From Acidobacteriota bacterium (GTDB lineage: Bacteria > Acidobacteriota > Terriglobia > Terriglobales > Acidobacteriaceae), in assembly GCA_013289685.1 (NCBI GenBank), contig JABCZL010000003.1, positions 186,001 through 250,000 of the forward strand: DNA of 64,000 bases. Direction: 5' to 3'. Of this stretch, positions 17,542 to 25,938 are shown one piece after another. The translations under genes and the position numbers were made by a program. The notes under the pieces were generated by a model. The model was not told the origin of the DNA. It did not search any database and saw nothing but the letters and a program-made list of their open reading frames with translations. Numbering within the stretch: position 1 is the stretch's first letter; every line of letters begins with the position of its first letter.

Positions 17542-18837
17542 ATGGGAAATCTTCAATCGTTCGAGCGCACCGATCCCCAGCAGATCAAGGCCGACTTGCA
17601 TCGCAAGGTCCTCGACCGTTTGGACCTGGAAAAGCTCGGCAAGACGACCGGCGACTCGGCGCGCGAGGAAGTCCTGGTCATCATTCGCGCGGTGGTGAAC
17701 GGCGAAGTCGTTCCGCTCAGCTTTGCCGAACGCGAACGCCTCTCCCGCGAAATTCTCGACGAGATCTTTGGCCTTGGCCCGCTCGAGCAACTCCTCAAGG
17801 ATCCTAACGTTTCCGATATTCTGGTTAACCGTTTCGATCGGGTCTACATCGAGAAGGCCGGCAAACTCGAACTGACCACTTTGGCCTTCAAAGACAACGT
17901 GCACCTCATGCAGATCATCGAGCGGATCGTTTCGCGGGTGGGGCGGCGCGTCGACGAGTCCTCTCCCATGGTCGATGCCCGCCTGGCCGACGGATCGCGC
18001 GTGAACGCCATCATTCCACCGCTCGCGATTGACGGCCCTTGTCTCTCTATCCGCCGTTTTGGACGCGAGCCGGTTACCGCCCGCCAGATGATCGAGAATC
18101 AGACGCTCACCGAGCCCATGCTCGAACTGCTCTCAGCCATGGTGAAAGGGCGCCTCAACATCCTGGTGTCTGGCGGAACGGGCGCAGGCAAGACCACTGT
18201 GCTGAACGTGCTTTCCGGATACATTCCCAACACCGACCGCATCGTCACCATCGAAGATGCCGCCGAACTGCAGCTCAAGCAGGAAAATATTGTCCGGCTG
18301 GAGACCCGCCCGCCCAACATTGAAGGCAAGGGCGCGGTCCGGCAGCGGCAACTCGTGATCAACAGCCTGCGTATGCGCCCCGACCGCATCGTGGTGGGCG
18401 AGGTGCGCGGCGAGGAGGCCTTCGACATGTTGCAGGCCATGAACACCGGCCATGAGGGCTCGATCACCACCGTACACGCCAATTCTCCGCGGGACGCCAT
18501 GGCGCGCGTGGAAAACATGGTGTCGATGGCGAATCTCAATATTCCCGAACGCGCGGTGCGCCACCAGATTGCGTCCGCGGTGCATGCCGTCATTCAGATC
18601 GCCCGCCTTTCCGACGGTACCCGCAAGGTCATCACCATCTCGGAGATTACAGGTATGGATGGAGATGGCATCGCCATGCAGGATATTTTTAGTTTTGACC
18701 GCACGGGAACCGATGAGAGCGGGAAAGTTCGCGGTGTGTTCCGCGCGACCGGCGTGCGTCCGCAGTTCGCGGAGCGGCTGGCGACCGCCGGAGCGCGTTT
18801 GCGGCCGGCGCTGTTTGAAGCGAAAACCGAGGTCTAA
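17542..18837 (+). CDS. cpaF: Tad secretion ATPase CpaF/TadA
   Basis: 431 residues of the type II/IV secretion ATPase family, powering Flp pilus assembly. An N-terminal helical domain (about 1-110) is followed by the ATPase core with Walker [15 protein letters not shown] (about 205-218), Asp box [11 protein letters not shown], Walker [16 protein letters not shown], and His box [18 protein letters not shown]. All catalytic elements are intact. Starts 14 bases after cpaE. Confidence 0.96.
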   Translation: MGNLQSFERTDPQQIKADLHRKVLDRLDLEKLGKTTGDSAREEVLVIIRAVVNGEVVPLSFAERERLSREILDEIFGLGPLEQLLKDPNVSDILVNRFDRVYIEKAGKLELTTLAFKDNVHLMQIIERIVSRVGRRVDESSPMVDARLADGSRVNAIIPPLAIDGPCLSIRRFGREPVTARQMIENQTLTEPMLELLSAMVKGRLNILVSGGTGAGKTTVLNVLSGYIPNTDRIVTIEDAAELQLKQENIVRLETRPPNIEGKGAVRQRQLVINSLRMRPDRIVVGEVRGEEAFDMLQAMNTGHEGSITTVHANSPRDAMARVENMVSMANLNIPERAVRHQIASAVHAVIQIARLSDGTRKVITISEITGMDGDGIAMQDIFSFDRTGTDESGKVRGVFRATGVRPQFAERLATAGARLRPALFEAKTEV

Positions 18838-18857
18838 GTTGAGGTCCGAGCACTGAT

Positions 18858-19829
18858 ATGCCAGCAGGTCTGATTGCGTTATTCGTGTTCGTCCTGGTCG
18901 CGCTCGCGGCTTTCGCCGTGGGCTCGCTCCTGGACCAGCGCAGCGCCCGCGCCCGGCTGATCAAGGAACGCCTGGCCAACGAGCGCAAGGCGCCCGAGCG
19001 CGCGCCCGAGGAAGAACTGGCCCTGCTGCGGGATGAGCAACTGAGCCAGATTCCCGCTCTGGACAACTTGCTGCGTCGATCCGCGCGGGTTACCGAAATC
19101 CAGAAAATGCTGGCGCAGGCGGGTATGACCTTGCGCGCCGGCAATTTTTTGGGGGTCTCGGCGGTGGCCGGAGTTGTTGCCACGATCGTGGCCTACGCGC
19201 TGAGCAAGCGCGTCGAGGTGGCATGGGTGGCGTTGCTGGTCGGCTTTGTGCTTCCCTATTCCTACGCTTCGTTCCGGAGAAACAAGCGTTTTGAGAAATT
19301 TGAGGAGCTCTTTCCGGAAGCCATCGACACCCTGGCGCGTGCGGTTCGCGCCGGGCACGCCTTCACCACCGCGCTGGAAATGATTACCGACGAAGTGGCG
19401 GAGCCGGTTTGCGGCGAATTCCGCCAGCTCTACGAAGAACAAAAATTCGGCATGCCGGTGCGCGATGCTCTGATGAATTTGACCGAGCGCATGCCCTTGG
19501 TCGACGTGAAATTCTTTGTCACCGCGGTCATGCTGCAGCGCGAGACGGGAGGCAATCTGGCTGAGATTCTCGACAACCTGTCGTATGTGATCCGCGAGCG
19601 CTTCAAAATTCAACGCCAGGTGCGCGTCTATACCGCCCAGGGACGCCTCACCATGGGTCTATTGATGGGCATGCCGCCCATTATCGTAACGGTCATGCTC
19701 GTGCTCAATCCGAGTTTCATTCGCCCGCTGTTCTCTGACCCGATCGGACACTTTCTGCTGGTCGCCGGGATCACTCTGCAAACCATTGGATATTTCGTGA
19801 TCCGAAAGATCATCCGGATCCAGGTTTAA
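18858..19829 (+). CDS. tadB: Tad inner-membrane platform protein TadB
   Basis: 323 residues with a membrane helix at the N-terminus, two in the middle (about 98-140) and two at the C-terminus, bracketing a T2SF domain (about 155-285; FPEAIDTLARAVRAGHAFTTA, ETGGNLAEILDNLSYVIRER). It is the GspF-like platform subunit that pairs with TadC and is driven by CpaF. Starts 20 bases after cpaF and ends 4 bases before tadC. Confidence 0.93.
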   Translation: MPAGLIALFVFVLVALAAFAVGSLLDQRSARARLIKERLANERKAPERAPEEELALLRDEQLSQIPALDNLLRRSARVTEIQKMLAQAGMTLRAGNFLGVSAVAGVVATIVAYALSKRVEVAWVALLVGFVLPYSYASFRRNKRFEKFEELFPEAIDTLARAVRAGHAFTTALEMITDEVAEPVCGEFRQLYEEQKFGMPVRDALMNLTERMPLVDVKFFVTAVMLQRETGGNLAEILDNLSYVIRERFKIQRQVRVYTAQGRLTMGLLMGMPPIIVTVMLVLNPSFIRPLFSDPIGHFLLVAGITLQTIGYFVIRKIIRIQV

Positions 19830-19833
19830 GTAG

Positions 19834-20748
19834 ATGAGCATGCTGCCTCTGCTGTTGGTTTTAGTCGTCTTCGTCACCATCGTGCTGGCGGTCTTCGCCT
19901 TTGGAGCCGCAGTGGTGACTCCCACTTCCGTGCTCGGCGCCCGTCTGCGCGCCCTGGGAGGACAGCAGCCCCAGGTGGAGAACAGGCCCGCCCTCCGGGA
20001 ACGCATCGAGCAGGCGCTGGATCCGATCAGCAGGGCGATCCCGCTTTCTGCGTCGGATGTTTCCCGCACCCGCGCCTGGCTGATTCAGGCCGGATTCCGT
20101 GACGCCATCGACGTCAACTACTATTTCGGAGCCCGCATTCTGGCAGCGGCGGCCGGCTTCGCAGCAGTCGCGCTATTTTCCGGCTTCGATAACATTTTCC
20201 TGCTCGCCGGTGTTCCGGGTCTCGGCTTTTTTCTGCCACGCTTTATCCTGAAGCGGATGATCAAAGACCGGCAGCATCGCATTCGCATCGGTCTGCCCGA
20301 CGCGCTCGATCTTACTGTAATCTGCGTCGAGGCCGGCCTGGCGCTCGACCAGGCTCTGACGCGGGTGGGGCAGGATCTGCACCACGCGCATCCCGACCTG
20401 AGCGATGAGTTTCATCTGGTGAACCTCGAGATGCGCGCCGGCAAGCCCCGCGCCGAAGCCCTGCGTAATCTGGTGGACCGCACCGGGGTTGACGACATCC
20501 GTTCTCTGGTTGGTACACTGATTCAGACGGACCGCTTCGGCACCAGCGTTGCCCAGGCTCTCCGCGTACATTCCGACTCCCTCCGCACGGAACGCCGGCA
20601 ACGGGCCGAAGAACAAGCTGCAAAAACCACCATTAAGATGGTCCCCCCGCTGGTGATATTTGTTCTGCCCTCGATTATTTTTGTCACGATCGGCCCGGCA
20701 GTCATCGATCTGGTCCGGCAACTGGCGCCGATTTCGGGCGGGCGGTAG
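19834..20748 (+). CDS. tadC: Tad inner-membrane platform protein TadC
   Basis: 304 residues, second T2SF platform protein. Hydrophobic N-terminal helix, two central helices (about 88-130), T2SF domain (about 145-270; LPDALDLTVICVEAGLALDQA, DRFGTSVAQALRVHSDSLRTE) and a C-terminal helix (LVIFVLPSIIFVTIGPAVI). Starts 4 bases after tadB. It is the last recognisable Tad gene; no tadD, tadE/F/G or prepilin peptidase follows. Confidence 0.93.
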   Translation: MSMLPLLLVLVVFVTIVLAVFAFGAAVVTPTSVLGARLRALGGQQPQVENRPALRERIEQALDPISRAIPLSASDVSRTRAWLIQAGFRDAIDVNYYFGARILAAAAGFAAVALFSGFDNIFLLAGVPGLGFFLPRFILKRMIKDRQHRIRIGLPDALDLTVICVEAGLALDQALTRVGQDLHHAHPDLSDEFHLVNLEMRAGKPRAEALRNLVDRTGVDDIRSLVGTLIQTDRFGTSVAQALRVHSDSLRTERRQRAEEQAAKTTIKMVPPLVIFVLPSIIFVTIGPAVIDLVRQLAPISGGR

Positions 20749-20782
20749 AAGACGCGCAGAACCGGGGGAGAATTTTTTATTT

Positions 20783-21181
20783 ATGGCGGTTTTTTCCTCG
20801 CAAGGACAGGCCTTCAATCAAACCCGCCAGTCGTACCTCGCCACGGCCCTGGCGGTGGCCGACACGCACTGGACACGGCTGCGTGGTCTGCTTGGGCTTG
20901 CTTCGAGTGACTTCCGTAATGGTTCTGGCCTCTGGATTGTTCCCTGCCACGGCGTTCATACTCTAGGCATGGGATTCCCCATCGACGTGGTTTATCTGGA
21001 TCGCGCGATGACGGTCATTCATATCCAAAATGACTTGCGTCCCTGGAGATTTGCGCCGGTTAGGACGCAGGCGGCGTCGGTGTTGGAACTACCGAGTCGC
21101 ACCGCGGCTGAAAGCAGAACCGTGGTGGGGGATAAAATTGAAATAACGATCGCGAAGGATGGTGGAGTAACGCCCTCGTGA
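20783..21181 (+). CDS. DUF192 family protein
   Basis: 132 residues, a single DUF192 fold (about 10-120). The signature NGSGLWIVPCHGVHT followed by GMGFPIDVVYLDR is well preserved. I chose ATG 20783 (MAVFSSQGQ) with GGGGGAG twelve bases upstream; the upstream frame overlaps tadC. Unlike many DUF192 proteins there is no signal peptide. Function of the family is not established. It lies 34 bases after tadC and its stop overlaps the next start (GTGA), so it belongs to the same transcript. DUF192 genes near Tad loci have been seen in other genomes, but the link is unexplained. Confidence 0.85.
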   Translation: MAVFSSQGQAFNQTRQSYLATALAVADTHWTRLRGLLGLASSDFRNGSGLWIVPCHGVHTLGMGFPIDVVYLDRAMTVIHIQNDLRPWRFAPVRTQAASVLELPSRTAAESRTVVGDKIEITIAKDGGVTPS

Positions 21182-23721
21182 GTGCAACGCTCCAACTCGA
21201 AGAGCCCGTCGCCATTCACGACGCGCCCAAGTTGCTGGTCGAATGGTCGTCGCCATGGCGCGACTTCGTCGGCGCTATCCGGCCTGCCCTCGCGCGCTCG
21301 GAACGTCGTTTAGCCGGGGAGGCGCCGTTCGGACTAATTCCCTTGCGCATCATGGTTCCCTCCTATGTACTGGAGGCTTTCTTAATCTTTGCCGTGATCG
21401 CAGTGCAGGTGAAGATCGCGGAGTTGCGCCCATTTGTTGCACCCAGGTTTTCGAGTCACGACGTCATCTATTACAGCGGCGACGAACTTCCCCGCACCGA
21501 GGATTTGGGCGGCGCGCAGGCTGGAACCACCGGCCGGGCTGGCGGCGGCGAAGCGCACCATCGGACGCAGACCATTAAGATCGCACGCGGGGGCTCGCTA
21601 CTTCCGAAGATTGTGGACGCACCGAACCTGAAGCTTCCTTCTTCCAGCGACCCGGTGGCGAACCTGCTGGCCATCAAACCGAATGCGGGGCCTCCGCCTT
21701 CGGAAGGAATACACTCGACGCGGACGGCGCCAAGTCTTGCGACCGCGCTCATCGCCCCGGCGCCGAATGCAACCCGCGACTACACGCGCAACGGCGTTCA
21801 ACTGGACTCCGTGATCGCCCCGGCACCGTCGGTGTCACGCGATCAGCCACTCACCGCGCCCAATCTCAGCGCGACACTGATTCCGCCCGCGCCCAGCGTT
21901 TCAAGCGACCACACTCTGGTTGCGCCGGCCTTGATCCCAACCGTGATTCCTCCGGCTCCGAGCGCCTCCCGCGACCGCGCAACGAATTCGAATTCGCTAT
22001 CTCTCAACACGCCGGTGGTAGCGCCGGCTCCGAGCGTGGCTCGCGATCAGGCGCGATCGACTCCGGCACTGGCCGCGAACGTGATTCCGCCCGTTCCCGG
22101 CGGAGTGAGCCGCGAGACTTCGAGTACACCCGTGCAAATGACCAACGCGGCAGTCATACCGCCCCCGGTCTCGGCTCCGGAGCGCGCCAGCACCCGCACT
22201 CCCAAGCTGAGTATGCCGGCGCCCTCGGTCATTGCGCCGCCACCATCGGCTGACGTTTCGCAAGACTTGCACCGCCTGGCCAGCGGCAGCATGCCCGATC
22301 CGACAAAGAGCGTCGTGCCCCCACCGCCAACGCAATCGGGCAACGGATCGTTCGTGAGCAGCCTGATGGGAAAGATTTTTGGCGCGACTGAAGTCGTGCC
22401 GCCCCCTCCGGCTGTTCATACCAACGGCCCCGTCGGCGGCGCTGGAACTTCGCTGGCCGCCAATGTCGTCCCGCCTCCGCCCACCGTCGCCGCGAGCGCG
22501 GCGAGTGGCAATCAGCGTGGGGCGCGCAACGGATTGGGTTCAACGCTTGGCGCGAACGTGGTCGCTCCACCACCCTCGGTTGGGGTATCCGGCGGAACTG
22601 GCACGCGCTCGCTGGCATCTTCTTCTGCACCGACCCTGGGCGCCCCCAGCGTGGTTCCGCCTCCGCCTTCGCTCGCAGGAGCAGGCGGAGGCCCCGGCAA
22701 CACTGGAGGGGGAGCGGGAGCTCCCAGCGGCACATTGCTGGCCAACAACATCGTCCCGCCGCCACCCTCGGTTGCGGCAGGCTCCGGACCCGCAGGCACC
22801 GGACTGGGCAGAAAGGGCGTAGGTCTTGGCGCACCGCTGGACGCTGGCGCAGGCCTTGCCCCGGCAAACAGCGGCGGCAGCGGCGCCACCGCTGGCGCGG
22901 TAATCTCCAGCCAGCCCGGCCCGAAGGTCGGGCTACCCAGCAATGGCGGCACCGGTTCGCTCGCCATGTCACCCACGGGCGGAGAGAAGCCCGGACTTGG
23001 CGGAGCTGGGGGCGGCACCAGCATTGGCCGAGGCAATGGTCCCGGCAGCGGCATGAATGGAGCAGGCCCCGGCGCCGGAAAAGCCGACTCCGGACATGGC
23101 TCTGATCCCACGGCACGAGGCGGCATCTCTCCCAACGCTGGCCCGGGCGGCGCAGGAAACGTGCCCTCCGGCACTCCTCCCGTCCGCGGAGTCGACATCA
23201 GCGGCGGCAGCTCCGTCGTGAATCTGCCCAGCTTCGGATCGGATCCTTCCGCCAGCGATCCTCAGGCTCCTGGACACTCGCCGGTGAAACACGGAAAGAC
23301 TCTTGGAGTAACTATCGTAGCCACAGCAAATTCCGGCGGAGCTTTCGAGCCATACAAGAAGCTTCTGAAGGGCGAGACGTACACCACTTATTTCGAAACT
23401 TCTCTGGGCACAGTGGTGATGGAATTTGCGGACGAAGGCGCGACGGGCCATCCCTATGGCTCAACCCTTGCGGCTCCGGCCCCGATCCGTACCGATCTAG
23501 CCGAGGGATTGCCTCACGCCCGCATGGTGGTAGCATGCACTCTTGACGCTGCGGGGAACTTGAAGAACGTGCGCGTGCTGGAGGCCGGCCCAGCCGCGAT
23601 GACGGCTAAAATCCTCGCCGCTCTGCGCAACTGGAAGTTCCAACCCGCCATGCGAGGTGACCTCCCTGTGGAAGTCACCGCGATCCTGGGCTTTGGCATC
23701 GATACCAACGACCGCTTCTAG
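21178..23721 (+). CDS. Giant TonB-like protein with proline-rich repeats
   Basis: 847 residues, starting at a GTG that overlaps the DUF192 stop. Layout: a cytoplasmic N-terminus (about 1-60), one membrane helix (VLEAFLIFAVIAVQVKIAEL, about 65-85), a long periplasmic linker and a C-terminal TonB-like domain (about 765-845; ARMVVACTLDAAGNLKNVRV, ILAALRNWKFQPAM). The linker holds about 14 repeats centred on V(I/V)(A/P)P(A/P)PSV (about 185-545), the first six spaced about 20-22 residues with SRD after the core, then a Gly-rich region (about 545-700). The architecture suggests an envelope-spanning energy or force transducer; a contribution to the Tad machine is inference from position only. Confidence 0.75.
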   Translation: MSATLQLEEPVAIHDAPKLLVEWSSPWRDFVGAIRPALARSERRLAGEAPFGLIPLRIMVPSYVLEAFLIFAVIAVQVKIAELRPFVAPRFSSHDVIYYSGDELPRTEDLGGAQAGTTGRAGGGEAHHRTQTIKIARGGSLLPKIVDAPNLKLPSSSDPVANLLAIKPNAGPPPSEGIHSTRTAPSLATALIAPAPNATRDYTRNGVQLDSVIAPAPSVSRDQPLTAPNLSATLIPPAPSVSSDHTLVAPALIPTVIPPAPSASRDRATNSNSLSLNTPVVAPAPSVARDQARSTPALAANVIPPVPGGVSRETSSTPVQMTNAAVIPPPVSAPERASTRTPKLSMPAPSVIAPPPSADVSQDLHRLASGSMPDPTKSVVPPPPTQSGNGSFVSSLMGKIFGATEVVPPPPAVHTNGPVGGAGTSLAANVVPPPPTVAASAASGNQRGARNGLGSTLGANVVAPPPSVGVSGGTGTRSLASSSAPTLGAPSVVPPPPSLAGAGGGPGNTGGGAGAPSGTLLANNIVPPPPSVAAGSGPAGTGLGRKGVGLGAPLDAGAGLAPANSGGSGATAGAVISSQPGPKVGLPSNGGTGSLAMSPTGGEKPGLGGAGGGTSIGRGNGPGSGMNGAGPGAGKADSGHGSDPTARGGISPNAGPGGAGNVPSGTPPVRGVDISGGSSVVNLPSFGSDPSASDPQAPGHSPVKHGKTLGVTIVATANSGGAFEPYKKLLKGETYTTYFETSLGTVVMEFADEGATGHPYGSTLAAPAPIRTDLAEGLPHARMVVACTLDAAGNLKNVRVLEAGPAAMTAKILAALRNWKFQPAMRGDLPVEVTAILGFGIDTNDRF
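21730..22810 (+). repeat. Coding region of about 14 diverged PPPPSV-type repeats
   Basis: Within the TonB-like gene the translated unit L-x-x-x-V-I-x-P-A-P-S-V-S-R-D recurs with 20-30 residue spacing. Early units (LIAPAPN, VIAPAPSVSRD, LIPPAPSVSSD, VIPPAPSASRD, VVAPAPSVARD) are more regular than late ones (VVPPPPSLAG, IVPPPPSVAAG), which lose SRD and become Gly-rich. This is consistent with growth by tandem duplication and later drift. Confidence 0.7.
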
Positions 23722-23829
23722 AGCGGCTCCCTCGTACATCCTCACCCCATCCGCGATGCACTAATCTTCCGCACACCCGTTGCCGATATGCGGGATAAGG
23801 GCGATACCTGCCTCGGTCCGGGGACTGAC

Positions 23830-24183
23830 ATGGATTTTGATGAAGCCATCGGCACGCACAGCAAGTGGAAGCGCAGGCTGCGGCAGTCCTTAGCCAAGCG
23901 TGACGGCAGTCTGCATCCAGCGCAGATTAGTCTTGACCACAAATGCGTGCTGGGCGAGTGGATCTACTCCGAGGGTGCACAACACTCCTCACTCCCCGAA
24001 TATACGAAGCTCAAGTATGAACACTCACGTTTTCACCTAGTCGCTGCTGAGGTAGTCAAGAAGGCGAACTCCGGAGAGGACGTCGACGCCGAGATGGCAC
24101 CATGCTCCAACAGCGAGTTTTCGACGGCGTCCTCGGCCGTGGTGATCGCAATTATGGCGATGAAGAAACGATTGTCGGAATGA
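23830..24183 (+). CDS. Stand-alone CZB (chemoreceptor zinc-binding) domain protein
   Basis: 117 residues from ATG 23830, consisting almost entirely of a CZB domain. The expected zinc ligands are visible: His in GTHSKWK (about 10), Cys in the CxLGxW motif (CVLGEWIYSEG, about 40), and two His in KYEHSRFHLVAAEV (about 65-69). CZB domains bind zinc and sense hypochlorite or zinc, usually at the end of chemoreceptors or attached to diguanylate cyclases; here no partner domain exists. A downstream Cys in APCSNSEF is extra. An upstream ATG (23788) adds 14 residues. It may work in trans with the c-di-GMP genes further downstream, which is speculation. Confidence 0.8.
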   Translation: MDFDEAIGTHSKWKRRLRQSLAKRDGSLHPAQISLDHKCVLGEWIYSEGAQHSSLPEYTKLKYEHSRFHLVAAEVVKKANSGEDVDAEMAPCSNSEFSTASSAVVIAIMAMKKRLSE

Positions 24184-24206
24184 GTAACTCTGAAGACGAA
24201 GGCTTA

Positions 24207-24271
24207 ACCACGAAGGTCACGAAGTAGCACGAAGGAATGCCTTGCATGGTTTACTTCGTGCCCTTGGTGGT
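24207..24271. repeat. Imperfect inverted repeat between convergent genes
   Basis: Arms at 24207-24226 and 24252-24271 pair in 18 of 20 positions around a 25-base loop. The arms read ACCACGAAGGTCACGAAGTA and its near complement. It sits exactly in the gap between the convergent CZB and BNR-repeat genes, so it may act as a bidirectional terminator; related ACGAAGG-type repeats are common in Acidobacteria and related environmental genomes (from memory, not checked). Confidence 0.6.
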
Positions 24272-24290
24272 AAAGATCCTTTTGAGCTAA

Positions 24291-25844
24291 TCACTTCTTG
24301 CTTCGCCGACGGCGCGACGGTGGGATCACGCCCTTTTCCGGAAGCTCCTTCTCGATCTTGTCTGACAGATGGTGCAGCGGCTTGTCCCTGGCCGACGACA
24401 ACTGCCGGCCCGCGGCCTGCGCGGTCAGTCCCTGCCCGGTATAGATCGCCTCGTTGAAAGTCGTTCCCGAAATTGCCGACGCCACGGCGAACACCCCGTG
24501 GGGCACGCCGTTCGTGAAGGCTGTCGCAATGTAGTCCCCGACCATCAACCCGTTCTGCGAATTCGGCAGCCAACTGAGCTGCATGGGCCCGGTGAGCGGG
24601 GACGGCACATTCCACGTCGAGCCTCCGTTGGCCGACGAAATGTAACCTACGAAAAGCTGGCAGGTCGACGCGGAGCAATCGCTCTGCGAATAGTAGTAGT
24701 AATGAAGGGCCACGTGCGCAGTGGCGCCGGAAGTTGCGGGATCGATCCCGATCCCCGGAATGAAATGATCCACCGTACTTGAAGTGTCGTCGATCGGAAC
24801 CCGCGTAACCGCGCTCCAGGTCACGCCGTCGGGAGAAGTACTGTACACGAGGTCGTTGGTCGAGCAGCTTGAACGGTACCGGCAATCCTCCCAAACCGTC
24901 CAGACCGTGCCGGTGCCATCGATGGCGGCCGAAGGCAGAGGCCCGCTGCGGATTCCTCCGGCATCGGCGTGAAACTGGACGTTCGAGATCATCACGGGCG
25001 CAGTCCAACTCAGACCACCGTTGTTCGAAATGAACGCCGACATGACGGCCGCCTGACTATTCACGGGGACCGTCTCAAGGGGCACGACCACCGTGCCGTT
25101 CGGCTGCACCAGGGGCTGGCCGCCGATTCCCGTGGCCAGATCCGCAGTCGGCGTCGCCGGCCCCCACGTCAGCCCGCTGTCCGACGAAGTGCTCATCAGA
25201 ATCCGATCCGAATTGATGGGGTCGTCCCACTCCAGATAGCAATTGCCGTAATGCGGACTGCTGGGCCAACTGTCGCACACAATCCAATTCTTATCGGAGC
25301 TCTCAGAGGTTGGATCGGCGCTGACGGGATTCTGCCAGGTTAATCCATCGGTGGACCGGCTCACGACCACGGCGGGTGTCTGCAAAGTCGAAATCGGCAA
25401 CGAAGAGATCATCCACACCCCGTGCTTCGCGTCGTAGGCGACGGCGGGATCGCTGGCAGCGTCGTACGGTCCCGTGCCTTCGCCAGTCGTGAGGCCGGGA
25501 AGAAATCCGTGGCTCCAGGTCGCGCCACCGTCGGTCGAAGTCGCCCATCCGATACCGGTTGAGCCCGCGCCTCCGTTCAAGGGACCAATGCGTCCGGTTT
25601 GAAACGCCGCCACCAGCGTGTTCCCGTTCGCCAGCATGTGGGGCTCGACCTCGGTCGCGTGCTGGCCGGGGCCCACGGTAAAGGGATCGGAACTCATCTG
25701 AGTCAGATTGGATCCCACCGGATTCCCCGGCCGGGTACTGGTTGAAGATGAGGAAGAGGACGAACAGCCCGCCAGTGCGAGCGTGAAGGTAAGGACGGCA
25801 CACAGGACCCATCGCTGCGAACCAGGCCTGAATTCTTTAATCAT
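24291..25844 (-). CDS. Exported BNR-repeat (sialidase-like beta-propeller) lipoprotein
   Basis: 517 residues. The N-terminus is a lipoprotein signal (LTFTLALAGCSSSSSSS, lipobox LALAGC). The body shows Asp-box/BNR motifs S-x-D-x-G-x-T-W: TSTDGGATW, STSSDSGLTW, SNNGGLSWTAP, SANGGSTW, spaced 60-100 residues, as in a sialidase-type six-bladed propeller. The catalytic Arg triad and Tyr/Glu of true sialidases cannot be assigned confidently, so the substrate is open. A hydrophilic, basic tail (KELPEKGVIPPSRRRRSKK) is unusual. The ATG at 25844 lies in a 13-base tandem duplication and has no clear ribosome site. Confidence 0.78.
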   Translation of the reverse strand: MIKEFRPGSQRWVLCAVLTFTLALAGCSSSSSSSTSTRPGNPVGSNLTQMSSDPFTVGPGQHATEVEPHMLANGNTLVAAFQTGRIGPLNGGAGSTGIGWATSTDGGATWSHGFLPGLTTGEGTGPYDAASDPAVAYDAKHGVWMISSLPISTLQTPAVVVSRSTDGLTWQNPVSADPTSESSDKNWIVCDSWPSSPHYGNCYLEWDDPINSDRILMSTSSDSGLTWGPATPTADLATGIGGQPLVQPNGTVVVPLETVPVNSQAAVMSAFISNNGGLSWTAPVMISNVQFHADAGGIRSGPLPSAAIDGTGTVWTVWEDCRYRSSCSTNDLVYSTSPDGVTWSAVTRVPIDDTSSTVDHFIPGIGIDPATSGATAHVALHYYYYSQSDCSASTCQLFVGYISSANGGSTWNVPSPLTGPMQLSWLPNSQNGLMVGDYIATAFTNGVPHGVFAVASAISGTTFNEAIYTGQGLTAQAAGRQLSSARDKPLHHLSDKIEKELPEKGVIPPSRRRRSKK

Positions 25845-25863
25845 GCGATCTAATCATGCGATT
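25838..25863. repeat. Tandem 13-base duplication over the BNR gene start codon
   Basis: TAATCATGCGATC (25838-25850) is followed directly by TAATCATGCGATT (25851-25863). The first copy contains the start codon of the BNR lipoprotein gene (read on the minus strand), and the second places another ATG 13 bases upstream in a different frame. A third partial copy follows. It may affect translation initiation. Confidence 0.55.
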
Positions 25864-25938
25864 CGGATCATGTGATGCGATGTGCCACTTCTGCGACCTT
25901 CCCATCATCTTCGGAATCGGCTACGTCCGCAACCGAAT

